DNA of 5,570 nucleotides, from assembly GCA_013695075.1 (NCBI GenBank), contig JACDBE010000267.1, positions 1-5,570 on the forward strand. Direction: 5' to 3'. Below, in pieces: positions 1 through 5,463 of this stretch (positions are counted from its first letter, which is position 1; each line of letters begins with the position of its first letter). A program made the translations under genes and the position numbers. Origin of the DNA: Acidimicrobiia bacterium. GTDB lineage: Bacteria > Actinomycetota > Acidimicrobiia > Spongiisociales > UBA5794. Under the pieces are notes generated by a model, which was given only the letters and a program-made list of their open reading frames with translations, made no database searches and was not told the DNA's origin.

Positions 1-523
1 CCACCGGCTCGGCCAGCAGCGCCATCCCCATGGTGCGGGCGTGACCGGCCAGCCGGGGCAGCAGGTAGGTGCCCCCCGAGTCGGGGATCAGCCCCAGCCT
101 GGCAAACGACTGGATGAACCGGGCGGAGCGGGCGGCGATGACGATGTCGCCGCTCAGCGCCAGGTTGGCCCCGGCACCGGCGGCGACCCCGTTCACCGCC
201 ATCACCACCGGTTTGGGCATGGCGCGGATGGCGGTGACCACCGGGTTGTACCGCTTCTGCAACGACTCCCCCAGATCGGGTGGTTCGTCGCCGGGGGCCA
301 CGCTGCGGTCGGCCAGGTCCTGGCCGGCGCAGAACCCCCGTCCCGCCCCGGTGATCAGCAGGCAGCGCACGGCATCATCGGAGGCGAGCCGCTCCAGGGT
401 CGTTCCCAGGTCGGTCAGCATGTCTGCGGTGAAGGCGTTGAGCCGGTCGGGTCGGTTGAGGGTTATGGTCGCTACCCCACCGTCGGTGGCCACCACCAGG
501 TGGGGCTGTGCGGAGGACGTCAT
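1..523 (-). CDS. paaG: PaaG-like enoyl-CoA hydratase/isomerase, 3' end beyond window
   Basis: Crotonase-superfamily acyl-CoA enzyme, cytoplasmic. The visible 174 residues follow E. coli PaaG (1,2-epoxyphenylacetyl-CoA isomerase of aerobic phenylacetate breakdown, about 262 residues, recalled from memory) closely. Shared stretches are TLNRPDRLNAF (21-31), LLITGAGRGFCAGQDLADR (55-73), the MPKPVVMAVNGVAAGAGA region (102-119), SGDIVIAARSARF (124-136) and LGLIPDSGGTYLLPRLAG (143-160). GFCAGQDL and AAGAGA supply the two oxyanion-hole segments. Asp148 in LIPDSGG matches the catalytic Asp of PaaG, and there is no Glu pair as in classical crotonase. The ATG shares an ATGA overlap with the stop of the upstream TetR gene, so the two are cotranscribed and translationally coupled. 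About one third, including the C-terminal trimerisation helices, is outside the window. The crotonase fold is certain; the exact substrate is inferred, and a general enoyl-CoA hydratase remains possible. Confidence 0.9.
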   Translation of the reverse strand, partial: MTSSAQPHLVVATDGGVATITLNRPDRLNAFTADMLTDLGTTLERLASDDAVRCLLITGAGRGFCAGQDLADRSVAPGDEPPDLGESLQKRYNPVVTAIRAMPKPVVMAVNGVAAGAGANLALSGDIVIAARSARFIQSFARLGLIPDSGGTYLLPRLAGHARTMGMALLAEPV

Positions 524-1119
524 CGCAGACCTCCCAGCACAAACCTGTACATGTCGGTGGCCAGCTGCTCCCGGGTGCGGGTGCCGTCGGGTCGGAACCA
601 GCGCTCGAAGGCGTTGAGCACCGACAGCACCAGGATCGCCGCCAGCCCCGGGTCGGCGGCGGTGAAGTCACCGGTGGCGACGCCCCGTTCGATCACGGTA
701 CGGACGGCGGCCTCGTAGCGGTCTCGCATGGCCACGATGGGCTGGCGGGCGGTGTCGGGCAGGAAGCGGGCCTCGTTGAGGATGGTCCTGGCCTCGTCCA
801 GATTGTCGGCGACGATGGCGACGTGGCCCTCGACCAGCATCCGCAGCTGCTGCGGAGGATCGAGCTCGGAGGCGAGCACCTCGTCCGCCAGCGCCTGGAA
901 CAGGGCGGCGCCGCGGGACACCACCGCCACCAGCAGCTCGTCCTTGCCGCTGACGTGGGAGTACAGCGACGAGCCGAGCAGCCCCAGCTCGTTGCCCAGG
1001 TGCCGCATCGACGTTCCGTGAAACCCGCGTTCGGCGAAGAGTCGCCCGGCGGCGCGGACCACGTCGTCGCGGGATCGTTGCTGCTCGGCGAGGTCCCGGT
1101 TGCGCTGGGCGGTGGTCAT
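520..1119 (-). CDS. TetR/AcrR-family transcriptional regulator
   Basis: DNA-binding repressor of 199 residues, usual for TetR proteins. The N-terminal domain (about residues 16-63) has the family pattern: an AAGRLFAERGFHGTSMRHLG stretch (helix 1 to helix 2), then a helix-turn-helix ending in GSSLYSHVSGKDELL. The ligand-binding domain (about 70-199) is all helical, as is typical, and its sequence does not identify the ligand. The ATG is well supported: AGGAGGGG at 1125-1132 lies 5 bases upstream. The gene overlaps the PaaG-like gene by 4 bp. An interrupted palindrome at 1134-1149 sits between its -10 and its ribosome site, so autorepression of the two-gene operon is likely. The operator fits the consensus reported for the TetR-type phenylacetate regulator PaaR of Thermus, and the neighbour is PaaG-like. 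A PaaR-like role with an aryl- or acyl-CoA inducer is therefore a reasonable inference, not proven. Confidence 0.93.
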   Translation of the reverse strand: MTTAQRNRDLAEQQRSRDDVVRAAGRLFAERGFHGTSMRHLGNELGLLGSSLYSHVSGKDELLVAVVSRGAALFQALADEVLASELDPPQQLRMLVEGHVAIVADNLDEARTILNEARFLPDTARQPIVAMRDRYEAAVRTVIERGVATGDFTAADPGLAAILVLSVLNAFERWFRPDGTRTREQLATDMYRFVLGGLR

Positions 1120-1133
1120 GCGATCCCCTCCTC

Positions 1134-1149
1134 ACGAACGAACGTTCGT
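1134..1149. promoter_or_regulatory. Likely TetR operator (interrupted palindrome)
   Basis: ACGAACGAACGTTCGT. Around the 1141/1142 centre, seven base pairs on each side of AA are complementary, giving CGAACG-AA-CGTTCG plus one outer A/T pair. It fits the pattern CNAACGNNCGTTNG that I recall for the TetR-type PaaR of Thermus thermophilus. A second perfect 12-bp palindrome, ACGAACGTTCGT (1138-1149), overlaps it in a register shifted by 2 bp. The site covers the predicted start point of the TetR operon and lies just upstream of its Shine-Dalgarno sequence, the expected place for steric autorepression. It is about 50 bp from the -10 of the divergent HEAT gene, so an effect on that gene is less likely. 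Confidence 0.75.
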
Positions 1150-1155
1150 AGGTTA
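1150..1155 (-). promoter_or_regulatory. Putative -10 element of the TetR-paaG operon
   Basis: Read on the minus strand the bases are TAACCT, matching the actinobacterial sigma-A -10 pattern TANNNT. It abuts the palindrome at 1134-1149, so transcription would start about base 1143 or 1144, inside the operator. No convincing -35 is seen 16-18 bp upstream. Confidence 0.45.
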
Positions 1156-1199
1156 GGGCGGATGGGATCGGCTTTGGATGAAACCAAGGACCGCCCGCT

Positions 1200-1205
1200 T
1201 ACTGT
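1200..1205 (+). promoter_or_regulatory. Putative -10 element for a leaderless HEAT-repeat gene
   Basis: TACTGT fits TANNNT and is followed by exactly 6 bases before the ATG at 1212. The expected transcription start is the A of the start codon, giving a leaderless mRNA. This agrees with the poor ribosome site: only GGGG at 1206-1209, two bases from the ATG. The same TANNNT-N6-start geometry precedes the htrA-like gene. A TTGGAT at 1174-1179 is a weak -35 candidate with a long 20-bp spacer. Confidence 0.4.
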
Positions 1206-1211
1206 GGGGCG

Positions 1212-1838
1212 ATGAGCGCGGCGGACGCGGCGGCGGTGGTTGCCTCCCCACTCGACCACCTCGGTGATCCCGACGCGGCGATACGCCGCCTGGCGGTGTC
1301 GTTGCTGGCCGGACGCGTCGCCGAGACCGACATCACCGACCGCCTCCTGGCACTGCTCGCTGACGATCCCGATGGGGCGGTACGCGCCGAGGCCGCAGAG
1401 ATCCTGGGTGCCGTGCAGGCGGCGGTGGTGGTGCAGGCGCTGCTCGCCTCCTGCGGTGACGAGGACCCCCGGGTGGTGGAGGCGGCGATCACTGCCCTGG
1501 GGGAACAGCCTCCGGCGGCAGCCATCGTGGCCACCGTCACCGCCGCCGCCATCGATGGCGGCGCCGACAAGCTGGTGCGGGAGGCGGCGGTGGCCGCCCT
1601 GGGCTCGCTTGCTGACCCGGCGTCGGTGCCGGTCCTCCTCGACCTGCTGGTGGCTGGCCCCCCTCAGATACGCCGGCGTGCCGTGGTGGCCCTCACCGTC
1701 TTCGATCATCCCGCCATCGAGCCGGCGCTGCGGGCGGCCGCCACCGATCGCAACCCGATGGTGCGTGAGGTCGCCGAGATGGTGGTCGGCCACCAACGCC
1801 ACGACGCCGGAGCCGGCAGCCTGGAGCCACCGGGGTGA
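1212..1838 (+). CDS. HEAT-repeat protein
   Basis: Soluble helical-solenoid protein of 208 residues with about six HEAT/PBS-lyase-type repeats. Each shows an acidic D/P turn followed by an R-x-x-A-x-x-A-L helix: GDPDAAIRRLAVSLLAG (18-34), DDPDGAVRAEAAEILGAV (51-68), DEDPRVVEAAITALGE (83-98), DKLVREAAVAALGSLADP (119-136), PPQIRRRAVVALTVFDHP (150-167) and DRNPMVREVAEMVVG (179-193). No signal peptide, membrane helix or catalytic motif is visible, and there is no second domain. HEAT solenoids generally bind other proteins or act with phycobilin lyases or metal-dependent enzymes; nothing here selects a partner. The ATG is the first usable start and fits a leaderless promoter. The gene is divergent from TetR and convergent with moaE, with 19 bp between the two stops and no recognisable terminator. 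It therefore appears to be monocistronic. Function unknown. Confidence 0.85.
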   Translation: MSAADAAAVVASPLDHLGDPDAAIRRLAVSLLAGRVAETDITDRLLALLADDPDGAVRAEAAEILGAVQAAVVVQALLASCGDEDPRVVEAAITALGEQPPAAAIVATVTAAAIDGGADKLVREAAVAALGSLADPASVPVLLDLLVAGPPQIRRRAVVALTVFDHPAIEPALRAAATDRNPMVREVAEMVVGHQRHDAGAGSLEPPG

Positions 1839-1857
1839 ACGTTGAAAGGGAACACCG

Positions 1858-2313
1858 CTAGCAGGGACGTTGGTCCTCACGAACCCATTCGCCGCCGCCC
1901 GGCCAGTGTTCCTTCTTCCAGATGGGAGCTCGGTGCTTCAACTCGTCGATGAGGTAGCGGGCAGCCTCGAAGGCGTCGGGTCGGTGCGGCGAGCTGGTGG
2001 CCACCGCCACGCTGATGTCACCGACGCCAAGCTCGCCGATGCGGTGCACCGCCGCTACGCGGCGCACCGGCCACCGCTCTCGCGCCTCGGCGACGATCTC
2101 GGCGATCTTGCCCTCGACCACGCCACCGTACGCCTCGTATTCGAGATGAGTGACACCTTCGATGCCGGCAGAGTGGTCCCGCACCGTGCCCAGGAACAAC
2201 ACCACGGCCCCGCACCCAGGATCGGACACCGCCTCCAGGACCCGGGAGGGGTCGATGGGATGGGCGGACACGGCGATCTGGTCACCCCGCCGTGTAGCCG
2301 GTTGCCACGCCAT
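1858..2313 (-). CDS. moaE: Molybdopterin synthase catalytic (large) subunit MoaE
   Basis: Molybdenum cofactor synthesis, cytoplasmic. MoaE with thiocarboxylated MoaD converts cyclic pyranopterin monophosphate to molybdopterin. The 151 residues match the family length. Motifs in order are FLGTVRDHS (40-48, Arg45), HLEYEAYGG (56-64), HRIGELGVGD (90-99), ATSSPHRPDAFEAARYLIDE (105-124) and LKHRAPIWKKE (125-135). Lys126 and Lys133 correspond to the two catalytic lysines of E. coli MoaE (Lys119 and Lys126). A GEWV motif near the C terminus is also typical. The ATG has GGGGTGAT just upstream (2317-2324). GTG at codon 15 also has a GGGGTGA ahead of it and is an alternative start that would remove a non-conserved 14-residue tail. 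No moaD or other moa gene is visible, so its partner is encoded elsewhere. It is convergent with the HEAT gene and divergent from the htrA-like gene. Confidence 0.95.
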   Translation of the reverse strand: MAWQPATRRGDQIAVSAHPIDPSRVLEAVSDPGCGAVVLFLGTVRDHSAGIEGVTHLEYEAYGGVVEGKIAEIVAEARERWPVRRVAAVHRIGELGVGDISVAVATSSPHRPDAFEAARYLIDELKHRAPIWKKEHWPGGGEWVREDQRPC

Positions 2314-2318
2314 ACAAT
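2313..2318 (+). promoter_or_regulatory. Putative -10 element for a leaderless htrA-like transcript
   Basis: TACAAT is a near-consensus sigma-A -10. Six bases later comes the GTG at 2325, so transcription should begin at or next to the start codon. No ribosome site precedes the GTG, which supports a leaderless message. The -10 shares one base with the moaE start codon on the other strand. No good -35 is seen; TTGCCA at 2302-2307 is far too close. Confidence 0.5.
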
Positions 2319-2324
2319 CACCCC

Positions 2325-3887
2325 GTGGAGGAATCTACCCCGGGCGGCGACGCCCCCGAGCACACACATTACGACGACCCCCACCACACGGACAGCTCCC
2401 CGGCCGATCCCGTGGAGGCGGCCACCAACTCGCCGGACGAGGTGTGGTGGGACGAGCACGCCCCGCTGGTGACACCTCCGAACCGCCCAGCGGATGATGC
2501 CGACACGGTCGTCGACACGGCCGCTGCCTCCGGCCCTGCCGACCCCGACCCGGTCGCCGCCACCGATACCGACCCCGGCGCCGCCACCGGCCCCGACCCC
2601 GTCGCCGCCCCCCAGCCGGTGCAGCCCATCCGGTGCTGGCCGGAGCTCTCCGCCGAGCCGGAGAAGGGGAATGACCCGCCTGCGGCCCCGTACCCCGACC
2701 TCTCCGACGACTCCCCGGACGAGACCTCGGTGTCTTTCGCCGGGTTGGTACCGGTCGCCGCCGGTTTCGAGCCGGCCCCACCGCCACCCCGCACCCGTTG
2801 GTGGCTGCCGGCCATCGTCGCCGGGATGGTGGGCGCCGCCGGTGCCATCGGCGGTGCCTGGGCGTTGGGGGCCTTCGACGACGTTCCTCCCCCGGCGCCG
2901 GTGGTGGAACGGGCCGCCTCGGTGATCCGCCCGTCGATCACCGTCTCCGAGGAACCGGTGTCCGAGGTGGCCGTGGCGGTGGCCACCAAGGTGACCCCGT
3001 CGATCGTCTCGGTGGAGGTGGGCGACGGCCAGTTCGGCCCCACCTTCTCCCCGTTCGCCAGTGGCAGCGGGGTGGTCATCGGTGACGGGCTCATCGTCAC
3101 CAACCACCACGTCATCGCCGACGCCGAGTCCGCCCTGGTGGTGCTCCAGGACGGCGCCATCTACCCGGCAGCGGTGCTGGGCAGTGACACCGAGACCGAC
3201 CTGGCGGTGCTCGAGGTCGAGGTCCCCGATCTGGTGCCCATTGACTTCGGTAGCACCACCGATCTCACCATCGGCGAGACCGCCATCGCCATCGGCAACC
3301 CGCTCGGGCTGACCGGCGGCGCCTCGCTCACCGTCGGGGTGGTGTCGGCGTTCGGGCGCCAGGTCGACACCGACATCGACTTCTCCCTGTACGGGATGTT
3401 GCAGACCGACGCCCCCATCACCGAGGGTTCGAGCGGTGGGGCCCTGGTCGACAGCACCGGCAGCCTCATCGGCATCACCACCGCCATCGGGGTGAGCTCC
3501 GCCGGCGCCGAGGGTATCGGCTTTGCGGTGCCCGTCGAGCTGGTACGACGCATAACCACCGAAATCATCGAGATCGGCGAGGTACGGCATGCCTACCTTG
3601 GGGTGGAGCTGCGCAACGAGCTCGGCGAACGAGAGGACGGCGCCCTGGTGCCCGAAGGCGCCGTGATCTCCGCATTTGCCGGCGGAAGCTCGGTGGCTCG
3701 GGAGGCGGGAATGCGGCGTGGGGACGTCATCGTCTCCATGAACGGGCAGGTCATCACCACCTCGGAGGCGCTGATCAGCGACCTGCGGCTGCTGCACGCC
3801 GGCGATACGGTGACCATCGAGGCCGACCGTGACGGAGCCATCGTCGAGTTCGTCTTCGAGCTGGCGCGGCGCCCGGAAATCCCGTGA
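2325..3887 (+). CDS. Membrane-anchored HtrA/DegP-like serine protease with PDZ domain
   Basis: Envelope quality-control protease of 520 residues. Residues 1-158 are a low-complexity, Asp/Pro/Ala-rich and probably disordered cytoplasmic tail, with a His cluster (EHTHYDDPHH, 12-21) and DPV/AA repeats (72-95). RTRWW then leads into one membrane helix (about 159-181). This gives an N-in topology with the protease outside, as in mycobacterial HtrA-type proteins. The chymotrypsin-fold domain (about 212-410) has the full triad: His262 in TNHHVI, Asp292 in TDLAVL and Ser370 in EGSSGGAL. The family's GNSGGPL is here GSSGGAL, which keeps the nucleophile and the oxyanion glycine. A single PDZ domain (about 421-515) starts with the YLGVEL carboxylate-binding loop. 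GTG is chosen because a -10 lies exactly 6 bp upstream and the next Met codon is inside the protease domain. Its stop overlaps the next gene by 4 bp. Active-protease status is likely; the substrate is unknown. Confidence 0.93.
   Translation: MEESTPGGDAPEHTHYDDPHHTDSSPADPVEAATNSPDEVWWDEHAPLVTPPNRPADDADTVVDTAAASGPADPDPVAATDTDPGAATGPDPVAAPQPVQPIRCWPELSAEPEKGNDPPAAPYPDLSDDSPDETSVSFAGLVPVAAGFEPAPPPPRTRWWLPAIVAGMVGAAGAIGGAWALGAFDDVPPPAPVVERAASVIRPSITVSEEPVSEVAVAVATKVTPSIVSVEVGDGQFGPTFSPFASGSGVVIGDGLIVTNHHVIADAESALVVLQDGAIYPAAVLGSDTETDLAVLEVEVPDLVPIDFGSTTDLTIGETAIAIGNPLGLTGGASLTVGVVSAFGRQVDTDIDFSLYGMLQTDAPITEGSSGGALVDSTGSLIGITTAIGVSSAGAEGIGFAVPVELVRRITTEIIEIGEVRHAYLGVELRNELGEREDGALVPEGAVISAFAGGSSVAREAGMRRGDVIVSMNGQVITTSEALISDLRLLHAGDTVTIEADRDGAIVEFVFELARRPEIP
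2332..2337 (-). promoter_or_regulatory. Putative -10 element for moaE
   Basis: On the minus strand the bases read TAGATT, fitting TANNNT. The start point would be near 2325-2326, leaving a leader of about 12 bases that still contains GGGGTGAT, the moaE ribosome site. The element lies within the first codons of the divergent htrA-like gene, so the two promoters face each other and overlap. No -35 is recognised. Confidence 0.35.
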
Positions 3888-4993
3888 CCGGCGACGACAG
3901 CATCTTCGGCAAGCTCTTCGAGCTGTTCCAGTCCTCCGGGCCGGTCAACTGGCGGCTCGCCGATGAGGTGCGCAAGAGCCTGGTGGGTGCCGCCGAGCCC
4001 ATCGAACCCAGCCTGGCCGACGAGTACGCCGAGCTGGCTGTTGCTGCCCAGATGCGGCTGGACCCGGTTATGCGGCTGCCGCTCGGCCAGCCGGGCGACC
4101 TGCAACCGGTGGACGGCACGGTGTGGGCCACGGACAACCAGCGCAGTTTCGCCTACGCCATCGAACCGTTGGCGGGCAAGTTCGGGGCGGGTCTGGCCGA
4201 CCCGTCCAACCCAATGGCGGCGATGCTGGCCCCGATGGGACCGGCCGTGCTCGGGATGCAGGCGGGCACCATGGTCGGTTTCATGGCGCACCACACACTG
4301 GGACGCTTCGACACCGGGCTGCCCGCCCTCGGGATCGAGCGCATGTACCTGGTGGTCCCCAACGTGGAGGCCTTTGCCGCCGACCACGGGCTCGATCGGC
4401 GCCAGGTGCGGCTGTGGGCGGCGTGCCACGAGGTCGCCAACCATGTCATCCTGGCCGTGCCCTGGGTGGCGTCGAGGATCACCGCCCTCACCGCGGACTT
4501 TGCTTCCTCCGTCCGCTTCGACCCGTCCAAACTCACCGAGACGTTGCAGGGGATGAACGATCCCGGCGCCCTGGAGGGGATGCTGGGTGGCCCCGGGGGG
4601 CTGGCCGGGCTGCTCGGTGGGGAGCACGACCCGGAAAGGCTGGGCCCCATCCAGGCGCTGGTGGCCAGCATCGAGGGATACGGTGACCACGTGGTCCGGC
4701 TGGCGTTGACCGAGGTCGCCCCCGACCTGGACAGGATCGAGGAGGCTTGGCGGCGGCGACGTGCCGAGCCCAACCAGGCCGAGCAGTTCCTGGCCCAGCT
4801 CATCGGGCTGAAGCTGGAGCGGCGCCACGCCGGCGATGCCACCCATCTGTTCGCCGAGATCGAACGACGCTGGGCAGCGATCGATCGGGTGTGGTCGTCG
4901 CCGGAGTCGGTGCCGACGCTGGCCGAGCTGACCGACCCGGTGGGTTGGGCGGCGCGGGTGCTGCTCACCGACCCTCTCGCAGAACCCGAGTAG
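3884..4993 (+). CDS. Zincin_2 / DUF2342 family protein (F420-associated metallopeptidase-like) with altered HExxH
   Basis: Actinobacterial family (PF10103-type zincin-like proteins, annotated as zinc-dependent metalloprotease or coenzyme F420 biosynthesis-associated). The 369 residues are within the usual range. Recognisable features are an N-terminal SGPVNWRLADEVRKS (18-32), a central glycine-rich PLAGKFGAG and MQAGTMVGFMAHHTLGRFD region (95-143), and YLVVPNVEAF (155-164). The metal-site helix RLWAACHEVANHVILAVPWV (176-195) and EGYGDHVVRL (264-273) follow, then a charged helical C terminus ending LTDPLAEPE. The zinc helix reads His182-Glu183-Val-Ala-Asn186-His187, so the second His of HExxH is Asn in this reading, with a His one residue later. 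No signal peptide is present. The GTG start overlaps the htrA-like stop (GTGA), showing translational coupling with the membrane protease. Family assignment is strong; catalytic activity is doubtful and the biochemical role is unknown. Confidence 0.88.
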   Translation: MTGDDSIFGKLFELFQSSGPVNWRLADEVRKSLVGAAEPIEPSLADEYAELAVAAQMRLDPVMRLPLGQPGDLQPVDGTVWATDNQRSFAYAIEPLAGKFGAGLADPSNPMAAMLAPMGPAVLGMQAGTMVGFMAHHTLGRFDTGLPALGIERMYLVVPNVEAFAADHGLDRRQVRLWAACHEVANHVILAVPWVASRITALTADFASSVRFDPSKLTETLQGMNDPGALEGMLGGPGGLAGLLGGEHDPERLGPIQALVASIEGYGDHVVRLALTEVAPDLDRIEEAWRRRRAEPNQAEQFLAQLIGLKLERRHAGDATHLFAEIERRWAAIDRVWSSPESVPTLAELTDPVGWAARVLLTDPLAEPE

Positions 4994-5038
4994 CGTCTCC
5001 GGCTGCCCCAGTGGTGGCTTCGTGGCGGGTACACGCTC

Positions 5039-5200
5039 CTAACCTCCCTCCCCGCCATGTCGTCTACCAGGAGAATCGATGCCCCTGCCGATCGGCGCCA
5101 CCGCCCCCGCCTTCACCCTCACCGACCAGTCATCACCGATCCCTTCAAGCAGCGTTGCCATACGCTCCGCCGCCGCCCCAAGGTCAGGTTGTCCAGACAT
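5039..5200 (-). pseudogene. Possible truncated minus-strand gene start, unidentified
   Basis: A 53-codon frame whose ATG is preceded 3 bases away by AAGGAGAGAT, the best ribosome site in this end region. It opens MSGQPDLGAAAERMATLLEG, followed by an IGDDW stretch. This loosely resembles the first helix of actinobacterial DinB/mycothiol-dependent maleylpyruvate isomerase-like proteins, a weak impression only. From about base 5126 downward it overlaps the peroxiredoxin-like start on the other strand and its sequence no longer looks coding. Only about 25 codons (5126-5200) are credible. It may be the head of a gene cut at the same junction that truncates the peroxiredoxin-like frame, or chance. 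Confidence 0.25.
5079..5129 (+). pseudogene. 5' fragment of a peroxiredoxin-like (AhpC/TSA) gene
   Basis: ATG with AGGAGA at 5069-5074 ahead of it, and a weak TAACCT -10 candidate at 5040-5045. The first 17 codons give MPLPIGATAPAFTLTDQ, the typical opening of Bcp/AhpC-type peroxiredoxins (G-x-x-A-P-x-F-x-L), and every third base is G or C. After about base 5129 the frame stays open to the window end (164 codons). However, it shows none of the expected family features: no G-K-x-V-V-L strand and no catalytic P-x-x-x-T/S-x-x-C motif. Codon use becomes irregular and later codons simply read through the repeat block. I interpret this as the head of a gene cut off by a rearrangement or an assembly join. 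The N-terminal match is short, so confidence is moderate. Confidence 0.45.
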
Positions 5201-5275
5201 ATCTCTCCTTGGTGGGGTGCTCGCCGTCGCAGAGGTAGGACCACAGGACCGGACAGAAGTCATCGCTGTCCCCGC
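5184..5275 (-). pseudogene. Possible 3' tail of an unidentified gene
   Basis: A minus-strand frame ending at a TGA at 5184-5186. Its last residues include CPVLWSYLCDGEH and end ERYVWTT. Codons in this stretch mostly end in C or G, as in the real genes of the window. The upstream part of the frame passes straight into the repeat block and looks non-coding, so only the last 30 or so codons could be real. The stop overlaps by 17 bp the ATG at 5200 of the possible downstream gene, an operon-like arrangement. I do not recognise the protein. Confidence 0.2.
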
Positions 5276-5303
5276 CCCTGGAACGCCAACCTGCTGCCCG
5301 GTT

Positions 5304-5463
5304 GCGTCCGTCGGGGGGAGCACGAGGGGGCGGGCATCCTCCCCACCACCGTGCCCCGCGCACCGTTGGGGGGAGCACGAGCGGGGCGGGCCGCATCCCG
5401 CCCACCCGCGCCAGCCAGCGTCCGTTGGGGGAGCACGAGGGGGGCGGGATCATCCCGCCCCCC
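5304..5463 (+). repeat. Three tandem units of a 55-60-bp GC-rich repeat
   Basis: Units start at about 5304, 5358 and 5418. Each begins GCG(TC/CAC)CGT(T/C) followed by 5-6 G, then GAGCACGAG (cores at 5318-5326, 5373-5381 and 5431-5439), then a G-run with CGGG and a C-rich partner. Units 2 and 3 contain clear hairpins: GGGCGGG at 5384-5390 with CCCGCCC at 5397-5403, and 12-bp arms at 5439-5450 and 5452-5463 around one central base. Unit 1 is more degenerate. Inverted copies follow to the right: a core-less one near 5464-5490 and one with CTCGTGCTC at 5518-5526. I do not recognise the family. Confidence 0.85.

Noticed and set aside
508..1215. Plus-strand open frame opposite the TetR gene
   Set aside because: No domain; TetR on the other strand has clear motifs, a ribosome site and an operator.
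1839..1857. Possible bidirectional terminator between the HEAT gene and moaE
   Set aside because: Only 19 bp, with no inverted repeat or T-run.
1116..1880. 254-codon minus-strand open frame opposite the HEAT gene
   Set aside because: Crosses the TetR promoter region and the moaE end; the plus-strand frame shows regular HEAT repeats.
2302..2307. TTGCCA as a -35 for the htrA-like gene
   Set aside because: Only 5 bp from the -10; the normal spacer is about 17 bp.
2055..3797. 580-codon minus-strand open frame opposite the htrA-like gene
   Set aside because: Rich in Gly, His, Arg and Asp with no motifs; a typical antisense shadow in GC-rich DNA. The plus strand has a full catalytic triad and a PDZ domain.
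3593..4846. 417-codon minus-strand open frame opposite the Zincin_2 gene
   Set aside because: Low-complexity composition, no recognisable domain; shadow of a well-supported gene.
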